A program made the position numbers and the translations under genes. 30,490 bases of DNA. Source: Jatrophihabitans sp035642535 (GTDB lineage: Bacteria > Actinomycetota > Actinomycetes > Mycobacteriales > Jatrophihabitantaceae). Shown here piece by piece: positions 15,007-22,586 of this stretch. Every line of letters begins with the position of its first letter. Position 1 is the stretch's first letter. The stretch is from NCBI GenBank assembly GCA_035642535.1, contig DASQSE010000008.1, positions 1-30,490 of the forward strand, in the 5' to 3' direction. The notes below the pieces were generated by a model. The model had not been told where the DNA came from. It did not search any database and saw only the letters and a program-made list of their open reading frames with translations.

Positions 15007-15875
15007 CAGCCAGCACGTCCGCGATCCAGCCCGGCACGATCTCGCCGCGGCGCGCGGTGCCGGCGGACATCGTCCAGCCCCACTACGTCGGCACCTGGCC
15101 GGGCACCAGGGCCGATCACGACGATCCGATGGTCAAGGATGCCGACACGATCGCGCGGATGCGGGTCGCGGGCCGGATCGCGGGCGACGCGCTGGTCGAG
15201 GTCGGCAGGCACGTCGCGCCGGGCATCACCACCGACGACCTCGACCGCATCGGTCACGAGTTCATGATCGGGCGCGGCGCGTACCCGTCCACGCTCGGCT
15301 ACAAGAACTTCCCCAAATCGCTGTGCACCAGCGTCAACGAGGTCATCTGCCACGGCATCCCAGATTCGCGGGCACTCGAGGACGGGGACGTCGTCAAGAT
15401 CGACATCACCGCCTACATCGGTGGCGTGCACGGCGACACCTGCGCGACCTTCTTCGCCGGCACGCCGCGCGACGAGGTCCGCCAGCTCAGCGAGCGCACC
15501 CGGGAGGCGATGCTGCGCGGGATCAACGCGGTGCGCCCGGGCCGTCCGATCAGCGTCATCGGCCGGGTGATCGAGTCGTACGCGAAGCGCTTCGGGTACG
15601 GCGTCGTGCGCGACTACACCGGGCACGGCGTCGGGCCGTCCTTCCACACCAAGCCAACGATCCTGCACTACGACAACCCGCGCGCGAACACCGTGCTCGA
15701 GCCGGGCATGACGTTCACGATCGAGCCGATGCTCACGCTCGGCGGCTACGACTGGTACATGTGGGACGACGAGTGGACGGTGCTGACCAAGGACGGCTCA
15801 TGGGTGGCGCAGTGGGAGCACAGCATCGCTGTCACCGACGACGGGGCCGAGATCCTCACCCTGCCGAGTAGCTGA
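15003..15875 (+). CDS. map: Methionine aminopeptidase, type I long form
   Basis: Removes the initiator methionine from nascent proteins; cytosolic, ribosome-associated. The 290-residue length includes an N-terminal extension of about 40 residues typical of actinobacterial long-form MetAPs (compare mycobacterial MapB), with proline-rich segments. The pita-bread metal ligands are visible: H117 (CHGIP), D134 (VKIDITAY), D145 (HGDTCATF), H208 (TGHGVG), E241 (FTIEPML) and E272 (WEHSIAV). ATG 15003 overlaps the stop of the SLOG gene by 4 bp, so rnj, the SLOG gene and map form one coupled unit. The next gene begins 18 bp downstream. Confidence 0.97.
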   Translation: MTASTSAIQPGTISPRRAVPADIVQPHYVGTWPGTRADHDDPMVKDADTIARMRVAGRIAGDALVEVGRHVAPGITTDDLDRIGHEFMIGRGAYPSTLGYKNFPKSLCTSVNEVICHGIPDSRALEDGDVVKIDITAYIGGVHGDTCATFFAGTPRDEVRQLSERTREAMLRGINAVRPGRPISVIGRVIESYAKRFGYGVVRDYTGHGVGPSFHTKPTILHYDNPRANTVLEPGMTFTIEPMLTLGGYDWYMWDDEWTVLTKDGSWVAQWEHSIAVTDDGAEILTLPSS

Positions 15876-15893
15876 TCGGACGGGCTGGACGAC

Positions 15894-16319
15894 ATGATCG
15901 GTATGGAGCCGCAGGAGTTCAACCGCGAGCTCATCGAGAAGTTCCGCGCGAGCGGCGGGGTGGGCGAGGTCGGCCCGGTGCACTTCGATCGGATGGTCGT
16001 GCTCACCACGACCGGCAGACACACCGGCCGGCCACATGTCGTCCCGATCGGCGCCGCACGCGACGATGCGGACAACCTGCTGCTGTTCGCCTCGGGCAAC
16101 GCCTCCCCGCGCGTGCCGGACTGGTATCGCAACATCGAGGCGAGCCGGCACGTCACCGTCGAGATCACCGGCGCGACGTGGCAGGCCGACGCCGAGATCC
16201 TCGAAGGTGCCGAACGCGAAGAGGCCCTCCGGCGCTGGATCGAGATGGCGCCGCACGTCGCCGATCACGAGGAGAAGGCCGGTCGCCTCATCCCCATGGT
16301 GCGGGTGCGCAAGCCCTAG
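15894..16319 (+). CDS. Deazaflavin (F420)-dependent oxidoreductase, DDN/nitroreductase family
   Basis: About 141 residues matching the PF04075 split-barrel family, which uses reduced F420 in actinobacteria (DDN-like). The signature is the strand-turn VVLTTTGRHTGRPHVVPIGA near residues 35-54, followed by NLLLFASGNASPRVPDWYRNIEAS and the H-V-T-V-E-I strand typical of the family; the (T/S)TGRxSGxxR loop is varied to TGRHTGRP. The physiological substrate is unknown. The start is taken as ATG 15894; ATG 15903 (MEPQEFNRE) is an in-frame alternative. It follows map by 18 bp and could be co-transcribed. Its stop shares the CTAG tetranucleotide with the convergent ugd stop. Confidence 0.85.
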   Translation: MIGMEPQEFNRELIEKFRASGGVGEVGPVHFDRMVVLTTTGRHTGRPHVVPIGAARDDADNLLLFASGNASPRVPDWYRNIEASRHVTVEITGATWQADAEILEGAEREEALRRWIEMAPHVADHEEKAGRLIPMVRVRKP

Positions 16320-17617
16320 GGTCGCCCCAACGAGCGGAACTGCCACCCGGCCGCCCGCCACGTCGCCGGATCGAGCACGCTGCGGCCGTCCACGATGTTG
16401 CGCTCGCGCACGATCGCGGCGAGGTCGTCCGGGGCGAGGGCACGGAACTCGGGCCACTCGGTGAGGTGCAGGACAACGTCCGCGTCCGAACACGCCTCAA
16501 GCGCGGACGGCGAGTACGCCAGCGTCGGGTAGCTGTCCTTGGCGTTGCCCATCGCCTGCGGGTCGTACACCCGGACGGCAGCCCCTTGCCGCTGAATGGC
16601 GAGCGCCACGTCCAGTGCGGGCGAGTCGCGGATGTCGTCGCTGTCCGGCTTGAACGCGGCACCCAGGATCGCGGCGCGCCGCCCGGCCAGCGAGCCGTTG
16701 CACATCTCGCGCGCCAGGTCGACGGTGCGGGCTCGGCGACGCAGGTTGATCTCGTCGATGTTCTTGAGGAACGACACCGCCTGGTCGACGCCGAGTTCGC
16801 CCGCGCGCGCCATGAACCCGCGGATGTCCTTCGGCAGGCAGCCGCCGCCGAAACCCAGCCCGGCGCGCAGGAACCGGTGCCCGATGCGCGGGTCGTGCCC
16901 GATGGCATCGGCGAGCTGAGTGATGTCCGCGCCGGTGGCCTCGCACACTTCGGCCATCGCGTTGATGAACGAGATCTTGGTCGCGAGGAACGAGTTGGCC
17001 GCCACCTTGACGAGCTCGGCCGTCGCGAAGTCGGTGACGATCACCGGAATGTCCGCGCCTTCGAGGATCGGCTGGTACGCCTCCTCGAGGCGTCGACCCG
17101 CGGCGTCACCGTCCACGCCCATGACGATCCGGTCGGGACGGAGGGTGTCCTGGACCGCGAAGCCCTCGCGCAGGAACTCGGGGTTCCACACCAGCTCCGC
17201 GCCGGCCGACCGGAGCAGGACGGCGAGCCGCGCCGCGGTGCCGACCGGCACCGTCGACTTGCCGACGACCACGGCGCCGGGTCGCACGCTTGTCGCGAGG
17301 GCGCCGAACGCGGCGTCGACGTACGTCAGATCTGCCGCGTATTCGCCGGCCTTCTGCGGCGTGCCCACGCAGACGAAGTGCAGGTCGGCGAACTCGGCCG
17401 CGCGGGCGACCGACGTGGTGAACTGCAAACGACCGGATTGCACGTGCTTGCCGAGCAGCTCCGGCAGGCCCGGCTCGTAGAACGGGATCTGCCCGACAGA
17501 CAGGCGCTCGATCTTGATCTCGTCGACGTCCACGCCGAGGACCTCGTGGCCGAGTTCGGCCATCGCGGCGGCGTGCGTCGCGCCGAGGTACCCGGTCCCG
17601 ACGACCGTCAGCTTCAT
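16316..17617 (-). CDS. ugd: UDP-glucose 6-dehydrogenase
   Basis: NAD-dependent oxidation of UDP-glucose to UDP-glucuronate, a precursor for uronic acid-containing polysaccharides and glycolipids. The 433-residue protein has the N-terminal dinucleotide fold MKLTVVGTGYLGATHA, the substrate region FVCVGTPQKAGEYAADL, KSTVPVGTA, the NPEFLREGFAV motif, the lysine-containing ELVKVAANSFLATKISFIN, the catalytic cysteine C260 in GFGGGCLPKD and the C-terminal AFKPDSDDIRDSPAL motif. All key positions are intact. ATG 17617 has an AGGAG Shine-Dalgarno about 8 nt upstream. No glycosyltransferase or polymer genes lie alongside, so the end product cannot be told. It converges with the DDN gene, sharing CTAG. 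Confidence 0.96.
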   Translation of the reverse strand: MKLTVVGTGYLGATHAAAMAELGHEVLGVDVDEIKIERLSVGQIPFYEPGLPELLGKHVQSGRLQFTTSVARAAEFADLHFVCVGTPQKAGEYAADLTYVDAAFGALATSVRPGAVVVGKSTVPVGTAARLAVLLRSAGAELVWNPEFLREGFAVQDTLRPDRIVMGVDGDAAGRRLEEAYQPILEGADIPVIVTDFATAELVKVAANSFLATKISFINAMAEVCEATGADITQLADAIGHDPRIGHRFLRAGLGFGGGCLPKDIRGFMARAGELGVDQAVSFLKNIDEINLRRRARTVDLAREMCNGSLAGRRAAILGAAFKPDSDDIRDSPALDVALAIQRQGAAVRVYDPQAMGNAKDSYPTLAYSPSALEACSDADVVLHLTEWPEFRALAPDDLAAIVRERNIVDGRSVLDPATWRAAGWQFRSLGRP

Positions 17618-17783
17618 CCAGGCGACTCCTGTCCGGCGGATTGCCTACACGGTTGCACAACGACACCATCCTGGCCGCGACACGATCACGCTGTATTCGA
17701 CAATCTGCGGATTTCGCTAGAGAGCCCGATACGGTCCTAGCCATCAGCGCCGACGCAGTCGGCTCCGCCTTTGGGAGGTGGAC
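17618..17783. other. Divergent intergenic region, ugd / ATPase
   Basis: 166 bp between divergent starts, somewhat richer in A/T than its surroundings. It holds the ugd Shine-Dalgarno (minus) and a GGGAGG Shine-Dalgarno (17773-17778) for the ATPase. No convincing promoter pair or long palindrome was found, so the promoters are not called. Confidence 0.4.
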
Positions 17784-18962
17784 GTGGACCCTGTCAGGAA
17801 TCCCTACGCCCCCGGTGCCGGGCAGCGCCCACCTGAGCTCGCCGGGCGCGACGCCGAGCTGGCGGCGTTCGACGTGCTGCTCGAGCGGGTCACGCGCGGC
17901 CGGCCGGAGCGCTCCGTCGTGCTCACCGGGCTGCGCGGTGTCGGCAAGACGGTGCTGCTCAACGCGATGCGCTCGGCGGCCGTGCGGCGGGGCTGGGGCA
18001 CCGGCAAGCTCGAGGCCCGTCCCGACCAGTCGATCCGGCACCCACTCGCCGGCGCCCTGCATCTCGCCGTGCGCGAGCTCGCGGGCGGGCACGCGGACGA
18101 GACCGCGCACGTCCTCGGCGTGGTGAAGTCGTTCGCGCAGCGCGACGAGCGCGTGCGCAAGGGCCGGCCCTGGCAGCCGGGAATCGACGTGCCCGCGATT
18201 GCCGGCCGCGCCGACTCCGGTGACATCGAGATCGACCTCGTCGAACTCTTCTGCGACGTCGGCGGATTGGCCAGCGACAGCGGCCACGGCCTCGCCGTCT
18301 TCATCGACGAGATGCAGGATCTCGGCCCTGCGGACGTGTCCGCGCTGTGCGCCGCGGGCCACGAGATCTCGCAGCGCAGCCTGCCGCTCGTGGTCGTCGG
18401 CGCCGGGCTGCCGCACTTGCCGGCGGTGCTGTCGGCGTCCAAGTCCTACTCCGAACGGCTGTTCCGGTACGCCCGCATCGACCGGCTCGACCGCATAGCG
18501 CACGACCACGCACTGCGCGCGCCGGCGCGCGACGAGGAAGCCGACTTCGCCGAGGACGCGCTCGCCGCGATGTACGACGCCACCGGTGGCTACCCGTACT
18601 TCGTCCAGGCCTACGGCAAGGTCGCGTGGGATCTCGCGCCGCGCTCGCCGATCAGTCCTGCGGATGTCGCGGTCGCCGCGCCGGAGGCGGAGGCCGAGCT
18701 GGCCGTCGGATTCTTCGGCTCGCGCTACGAGCGCGCCACCCCGGCCGAGCGTGAGTACCTGCGCGCGATGGCCGATGTCGCGGCGACGGGCGCGGACGCC
18801 GTCTCGACCTCGGACGTCGCGCAGTCGCTCGGTCGCGCGCCGCAGTCGCTCTCACCAGCGCGCGACGGGTTGCTCAAGAAAGGTCTCGTCTACTCGGGGC
18901 AGCGCGGCCGGATCGCGTTCACCGTCCCGCATTTCGGCCGCTTCCTGTTGGCCCAGGACTGA
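17784..18962 (+). CDS. STAND/AAA-like ATPase
   Basis: P-loop ATPase of about 392 residues. GTG 17784 (MDPVRNPYAPGAG) is chosen over GTG 17778 because a GGGAGG Shine-Dalgarno ends 5 nt before it. The Walker A motif is GLRGVGKT at residues 49-56 and Walker B is AVFIDEMQ at 171-178, followed by a sensor-like VVVGAGLPHLP and a lid segment with GGYPYFVQAYGKVAWD. The C-terminal part (ATPAEREYLRAMADV, TSDVAQSLGR, SLSPARDGLLKKGLVYSGQRGRIAFTVPHFGRFLL) resembles a winged helix, as in Orc1/Cdc6-like ATPases. The family is widespread in actinobacteria with unknown function. No partner effector gene is adjacent: the downstream genes are convergent with no intergenic space. Confidence 0.85.
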   Translation: MDPVRNPYAPGAGQRPPELAGRDAELAAFDVLLERVTRGRPERSVVLTGLRGVGKTVLLNAMRSAAVRRGWGTGKLEARPDQSIRHPLAGALHLAVRELAGGHADETAHVLGVVKSFAQRDERVRKGRPWQPGIDVPAIAGRADSGDIEIDLVELFCDVGGLASDSGHGLAVFIDEMQDLGPADVSALCAAGHEISQRSLPLVVVGAGLPHLPAVLSASKSYSERLFRYARIDRLDRIAHDHALRAPARDEEADFAEDALAAMYDATGGYPYFVQAYGKVAWDLAPRSPISPADVAVAAPEAEAELAVGFFGSRYERATPAEREYLRAMADVAATGADAVSTSDVAQSLGRAPQSLSPARDGLLKKGLVYSGQRGRIAFTVPHFGRFLLAQD

Positions 18963-19565
18963 TCACAGCGCGTGCTGACGGATCCAGGCATGCATCGCGA
19001 TGCCGGCCGCGACGCCGGCGTTGATCGAGCGGGTGGAGCCGAACTGGGCTATCGAGCAGACGGTCGCGGCCACGTCGCGCGCGGGCCCACTCAGGCCCGT
19101 CCCCTCCTGCCCGAACAGCAGTAACGCGTTCGCCGGCAACGCGAACGTCTCGAGCGCGACCGCGCCGGGCAGGTTGTCGACGGCGACGATCTCGTACCCG
19201 GCCTGCGTCGCGTAGTCGGCAAGCTCCGCAGCGGCCGGCACGTGCCTGATGTGCTGGTACCGGTCGGTCACCATCGCGCCGCGCCGGTTCCAGCGGCGAT
19301 TGCCGACGACGATCACCTCGCGGGCGAGGAAGGCGTTCGCGGTGCGCACGACGGTGCCGATGTTGAGGTCGTGCCGCCAGTTCTCGATCGCGACCGCGAA
19401 CGGGTGCCGGCGTTCATCCAGGTCGGCGACGATCGCGTCGACGCGCCAATAGCGGTAGCGGTCGACGACGTTGCGGCGGTCACCGTCGCGCAGCAGTTCC
19501 GGGTCGAGCCGTGGATCGTCCGGCCAGGGCAGCGGATGTGGCCCGACCCCGACCGGCTCGTCCAC
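18963..19565 (-). CDS. TrmH/SpoU-family RNA 2'-O-methyltransferase
   Basis: SAM-dependent SPOUT methyltransferase acting on rRNA or tRNA. Three SpoU motifs are present: NIGTVVRTANAF (motif 1), LLLFGQEGTGLSG (motif 2) and IAQFGSTRSINAGVAAGIAMHAW (motif 3, here read across 18 to 23 residues). The start is taken as GTG 19565, 2 nt after the pyrE stop, giving about 200 residues; an ATG at 19610 would overlap pyrE by about 43 bp and is the alternative. It is coupled to pyrE, a pairing also known near mycobacterial pyrE (recalled, not checked). The target nucleotide cannot be inferred. It converges on the ATPase gene with adjacent stop codons forming TGATCA. Confidence 0.87.
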   Translation of the reverse strand: MDEPVGVGPHPLPWPDDPRLDPELLRDGDRRNVVDRYRYWRVDAIVADLDERRHPFAVAIENWRHDLNIGTVVRTANAFLAREVIVVGNRRWNRRGAMVTDRYQHIRHVPAAAELADYATQAGYEIVAVDNLPGAVALETFALPANALLLFGQEGTGLSGPARDVAATVCSIAQFGSTRSINAGVAAGIAMHAWIRQHAL

Positions 19566-19567
19566 CG

Positions 19568-20095
19568 TCAGGACAGGCCGAGGTCGGCCAGCGCGTACGC
19601 GCTGCGACACCGCAGGCCCGTCGCCTCGATCGCCGCACTGCCGCCGCGGTCGACGATCGTCGCGACGCCGACCACCTCGGCGCCTGCTTCGCGCAGCGCC
19701 TCGGTGGCGGTCAGCGGGGAGGCGCCGGTGGTGGAGACGTCCTCGACGACGAGCACTCGGCGGCCGGCGACGTCGGGGCCTTCGACACGTCGCTGCAGGC
19801 CGTGCGCCTTCTCGGCCTTGCGCACGACGAACGCATCGACCGCGCCGCCGGACGCGTGCATGATCGCGGTGCCGACCGGGTCGGCGCCGAGGGTCAGACC
19901 ACCGGCCGCGGCATAGCTCCAGTCGGCGGTGAGCTCGCGCATCACCCTGCCGACCAGCGGTGCCGCAACCCGGTGCAGCGTGATGCGCCGCAGGTCGATG
20001 TAGTAATCGGCCTCGCGACCGGAGGACAGCGTGACCCGGCCGTGCACCACGGCGAGGTCTTTGATCAGCCGCAGCAGGTCGTCGCGATCGCTCAC
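19568..20095 (-). CDS. pyrE: Orotate phosphoribosyltransferase PyrE
   Basis: Transfers ribose-5-phosphate from PRPP to orotate to give OMP, the fifth step of de novo pyrimidine synthesis; cytosolic. From GTG 20095 it is 175 residues, short but typical for the actinobacterial type. The orotate/PRPP motifs are seen: SSGREADYYIDLRRITL near residues 24-40, GGLTLGADPVGTA near 65-77, VRKAEKAHG near 91-99 and the PRPP loop VLVVEDVSTTGAS at 114-126. GTG 20095 is chosen because a GGGGAGG Shine-Dalgarno lies 5 nt upstream. The methyltransferase follows 2 nt after the stop. A 16-bp palindrome lies upstream, after the membrane-protein gene. Confidence 0.96.
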   Translation of the reverse strand: MSDRDDLLRLIKDLAVVHGRVTLSSGREADYYIDLRRITLHRVAAPLVGRVMRELTADWSYAAAGGLTLGADPVGTAIMHASGGAVDAFVVRKAEKAHGLQRRVEGPDVAGRRVLVVEDVSTTGASPLTATEALREAGAEVVGVATIVDRGGSAAIEATGLRCRSAYALADLGLS

Positions 20096-20122
20096 GTCCG
20101 CCTCCCCACCCGCCACCAAAGA

Positions 20123-20138
20123 ACGGAGTCGACTCCGT
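20123..20138. repeat. 16-bp perfect palindrome (ACGGAGTCGACTCCGT)
   Basis: The palindrome lies in the gap between the stop of the membrane-protein gene (20145) and the pyrE start (20095). It could be a short terminator hairpin or an operator for pyrE. There is no T-tract, so neither role is established. Confidence 0.5.
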
Positions 20139-20144
20139 CGACGC

Positions 20145-21056
20145 TTATTTGCGATCGGTCTCGATGCGGCGCGACTTGCTCGCCTTCGCGCGGCTGCGCG
20201 CCAACTCCGCACCGTGCTGGATCGATTCGCGGTTGGCCGCCGCCCGCTTCTTCGCACGCTGCTTCTGCACGTAGGACTCGCCACGGTCGGCCGCGTTCGA
20301 TGTGAGCGCGGAGGTGGGCTTGGTGGCCGGCGACTTCTTCCGGTCCGGTGCATTCGCCGGCGGGCGGGGCGCGAACAGCCCGCGGCGCGCCGATACGCCC
20401 GCACGCCCGGCGGGCCTGGAGAGCGCGAAGTACGCCACGCTGGACTTCAGGTTCACGAGCACGACGGCGATCAGCAGCAGTGCGCCGGCGAGGAACGACG
20501 GCACCTTGAACGCGATCGGCGCGCTCGAGGCGACCGACAGGACGGAGCCGATGCCGGCCAGCGTGCCGGTGAACGAGGCCAGGAACCAGAAACCGACCAC
20601 CGCCCACCGCGCCCAGTGCCGACCCCGGTAGACACTCAGGCCCAGCAGCCCGATCGCGGCGACAACGATGATCGTGCCGATCAGCGCGGCCTGTTGCTGC
20701 TGGCTGACGGAGTCGTGCACGCCGGCGGGATTCGTCGCCCACCTGTCCATTGCCGACTTCGACGCCGAGGCGGCGGCCGATGCGGTGTCGGAACTCGCGC
20801 TGCTGGCGCTGGACACCGCGTCCTTCACCGCGTTGGAGATGCTGGTCGAGTTCGCCTTGATCGTCTGGCTGGTGAGCCAGTCGCGCTGACCGTAGAGCGC
20901 GACCGCGGCACCGAACGCGGCAAGTGCCGACCCACCCATCGCGCCGACCGCGGCGACAACGGTCTGCGGGCGCTGCGCCGCCGTCGGTTCGTCAGCATGC
21001 GCCGGACCCTTACTCATGGAGACCGGCTTCGGCTGCTTCTCCGGGTCGTCACTCAT
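20145..21056 (-). CDS. Four-helix membrane protein with basic C-terminal tail, unknown function
   Basis: About 303 residues from ATG 21056 (MSDDPEKQPK), a start supported by a TAGACT -10 exactly 7 nt upstream; longer upstream frames lack support. It has a cytoplasmic N-terminal segment of about 30 residues, helix 1 (VVAAVGAMGGSALAAFGAAVALY), a Ser/Ala-rich loop (about 60 residues, SSASSASSDTASAAASASKS), helix 2 (LIGTIIVVAAIGLLGLSVY), helix 3 (VVGFWFLASFTGTLAGIGSV), helix 4 (SFLAGALLLIAVVLVNL), and a tail of about 100 residues rich in K/R with KQRAKKRAA and SRAKASKSRR. The loop is expected outside the cell and the basic tail inside. No domain recognised; a nucleic-acid- or lipid-binding tail is speculation. 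The 16-bp palindrome and pyrE follow. Confidence 0.7.
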   Translation of the reverse strand: MSDDPEKQPKPVSMSKGPAHADEPTAAQRPQTVVAAVGAMGGSALAAFGAAVALYGQRDWLTSQTIKANSTSISNAVKDAVSSASSASSDTASAAASASKSAMDRWATNPAGVHDSVSQQQQAALIGTIIVVAAIGLLGLSVYRGRHWARWAVVGFWFLASFTGTLAGIGSVLSVASSAPIAFKVPSFLAGALLLIAVVLVNLKSSVAYFALSRPAGRAGVSARRGLFAPRPPANAPDRKKSPATKPTSALTSNAADRGESYVQKQRAKKRAAANRESIQHGAELARSRAKASKSRRIETDRK

Positions 21057-21063
21057 CCGGCGC

Positions 21064-21069
21064 AGTCTA
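21064..21069 (-). promoter_or_regulatory. Candidate leaderless -10 (TAGACT) of the membrane-protein gene
   Basis: TAGACT on the minus strand ends 7 nt before ATG 21056, the same hexamer and spacing as dedA. No Shine-Dalgarno is present, so this decides the start codon. Confidence 0.5.
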
Positions 21070-21159
21070 CGTGCGTCACATGGGCGGCTGGTCATACTGG
21101 TACCCCCGACTGTCGTGACGACTAGAGTCGACACCCACTGCCGGCCGACGGAGGAGACA

Positions 21160-21816
21160 ATGACGACGCCGTCCGACCCGGAAAGCGGCGAGCCCCGTGA
21201 GGGTGTGAACCTCGGCAAAGGCGACAACCGCGATTCGGGCAGCGACGCCCCGTTCGACCCGTATCGGTTCGGCAAGCCCGAGCACCCGATCCCGGCCGAA
21301 TACGCGCCGCCTGGCTATACCGGCCCGGTCATCCAGCCGCCCAGCCCGTACGGCCCACCTCCGCCGCCGTACGGGAACCAGCCGTACGGACCGGGTCCGT
21401 ACGGCGGCCAGCCGTCGCCGTACCAGTACCCCTACATGCAGCAACCGGGGCCGTACGGCGCACCGCCCCCGCCGCCGTACCACGGCTACACCCAGCCGCG
21501 GTCCGGCAGCAACGGCAAGGCGATCGCCGGGCTCATCCTCGGCATCGCGTCGATCGTCCTGTGCGTCCTGAGCTTCTTCGACGGGGTGCTGGTAGTCCTC
21601 GGCCTCATCTTCTCGCTCATCGGCATGAACGAGACGAAGCGGACCGGAGGCGCCGGCCGCGGCCTGGCGGTGGCGGGGCTCATCTGCTCGATCATCGGGG
21701 CGGTGCTCGCGACGGTGTTCAGTGTGCTCGTCATCCACGCGTCGAATCAGTGCGGCGGCTTCAGCAACAGCGACCAACCCGGCTGGGACCAATGCTTCCG
21801 CGACCACTTCGGTTAG
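21160..21816 (+). CDS. DUF4190 membrane protein with PYG-rich N-terminus
   Basis: About 218 residues. ATG 21160 (MTTPSDPESG) has a GGAGG-type Shine-Dalgarno just upstream. The first 110 residues are cytoplasmic-type, Pro/Tyr/Gly-rich and likely disordered, with repeated PYG units; then come two hydrophobic helices (IAGLILGIASIVLCVLSFF and GVLVVLGLIFSLIGM) and GRGLAVAGLICSIIGAVLATVF, the DUF4190 pattern. The C-terminal tail has two cysteines (NQCGGFSN, DQCFRDHF), possibly disulfide-linked. It converges with the DUF2752 gene 3 bp away and resembles the 22206-22568 product, suggesting an inverted duplication. No function is established for this family. Confidence 0.78.
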   Translation: MTTPSDPESGEPREGVNLGKGDNRDSGSDAPFDPYRFGKPEHPIPAEYAPPGYTGPVIQPPSPYGPPPPPYGNQPYGPGPYGGQPSPYQYPYMQQPGPYGAPPPPPYHGYTQPRSGSNGKAIAGLILGIASIVLCVLSFFDGVLVVLGLIFSLIGMNETKRTGGAGRGLAVAGLICSIIGAVLATVFSVLVIHASNQCGGFSNSDQPGWDQCFRDHFG

Positions 21817-21819
21817 GCA

Positions 21820-22206
21820 TCAACCCCCGCGCAGCGACATCGCGAACGGCAGATTGCGCAGCACCGCGAACGCGACCGCGATGACGACGAGGGCGTGCAC
21901 GACTGAACGCGGCTGACGCGCCCGTCCCGTCCGCAGCCAATCCAGCCACCACACCAGGACGAGCGGCAGCGCGGCGACGAACAAGACGTTGTAGTGCAGC
22001 GCCGCGCCCAACTGCCCGTGCACAAGCGAATCCGCGGCGCGCAGCCCGCCGCACAGCGGGCACCACAATCCGGTGAACGCATGCAGCGGACACAGCGGGA
22101 CGTGCCGATGGATCGGGTCGAACGCAACGTCAAGTGCGAGCGCGGCACCGGCGAGCGCGGCCGCCTCGACCGGCACCTGCCGGCCGGCTGCGCGTGCAGT
22201 CGTCAT
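21820..22206 (-). CDS. DUF2752 membrane protein
   Basis: 128 residues from ATG 22206, with three predicted hydrophobic helices. It carries the DUF2752 signature CPLHAFTGLWCPLCGGLRA near residues 45-63 (CP, a glycine turn, CPxCGxxRA). The cysteine pairs invite a metal-binding or redox role, but no activity is known for the family. Start and stop overlap by one base (TGATG) with the DUF4190 gene, so the two are translationally coupled. The C-terminus ends RGG, 3 bp from the convergent DUF4190 gene. Confidence 0.85.
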   Translation of the reverse strand: MTTARAAGRQVPVEAAALAGAALALDVAFDPIHRHVPLCPLHAFTGLWCPLCGGLRAADSLVHGQLGAALHYNVLFVAALPLVLVWWLDWLRTGRARQPRSVVHALVVIAVAFAVLRNLPFAMSLRGG

Positions 22207-22568
22207 CAGGTGACCGCCACGTACCAGGCGATGCTGCCGACGATCGAGACAGCGCTCACGATGATGCCCGCGATGGCCAGCCCGCGACCGCCTTCGTTCG
22301 GACGTTCTGCGAGTTGGTTGAGCGCGACGATGCCGCAGATCAAGCCCGCGAGCGAGCAGAGGAAGGCGAGGATGAGCGACGCGATCGCCAGGCCGTTCGT
22401 GCCCGGCCCCGGCTGCGGGTAGCCGTACGGCGGCTGCCCGTACGGAGGTGGCACTTGTCCGTACGGGGGCGGCGGCTGCTGGCCGTACGACTGCGGGTAC
22501 GGCCACTGCGACTGCGCATTGGGATCGATGGGGTCCCCGTACGGCGGCGGCGCGCCCGGTTGCGACAT
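22206..22568 (-). CDS. Short DUF4190 membrane protein, PYG-rich
   Basis: 120 residues from ATG 22568, preceded by an AGGGAGG Shine-Dalgarno sequence with 5-nt spacing. The N-terminal half is disordered and made of PPPYG/QPPYG units; the C-terminal half is two hydrophobic helices with the DUF4190 pattern GLAIASLILAFLCSLAGLICG and GRGLAIAGIIVSAVSIVGSIAW. It is a shorter relative of the 21160-21816 product. It lies 18 nt after the clpB-coupled small gene and overlaps the DUF2752 start. A PYG-rich cytoplasmic tail may drive self-association or binding to another protein, but this is inference. Confidence 0.8.
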   Translation of the reverse strand: MSQPGAPPPYGDPIDPNAQSQWPYPQSYGQQPPPPYGQVPPPYGQPPYGYPQPGPGTNGLAIASLILAFLCSLAGLICGIVALNQLAERPNEGGRGLAIAGIIVSAVSIVGSIAWYVAVT

Positions 22569-22586
22569 CTTGCCCTCCCTGGACCG

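Noticed and set aside
19566..19610. ATG 19610 as start of the SpoU-like methyltransferase
   Set aside because: It would overlap pyrE by over 40 bp; GTG 19565 is 2 nt after the pyrE stop and fits coupling. Not fully excluded.
21346..22544. PYG-rich repeats considered as CRISPR or VNTR array
   Set aside because: They lie in reading frames of two coding genes with unequal unit spacing and no constant repeat-spacer structure.
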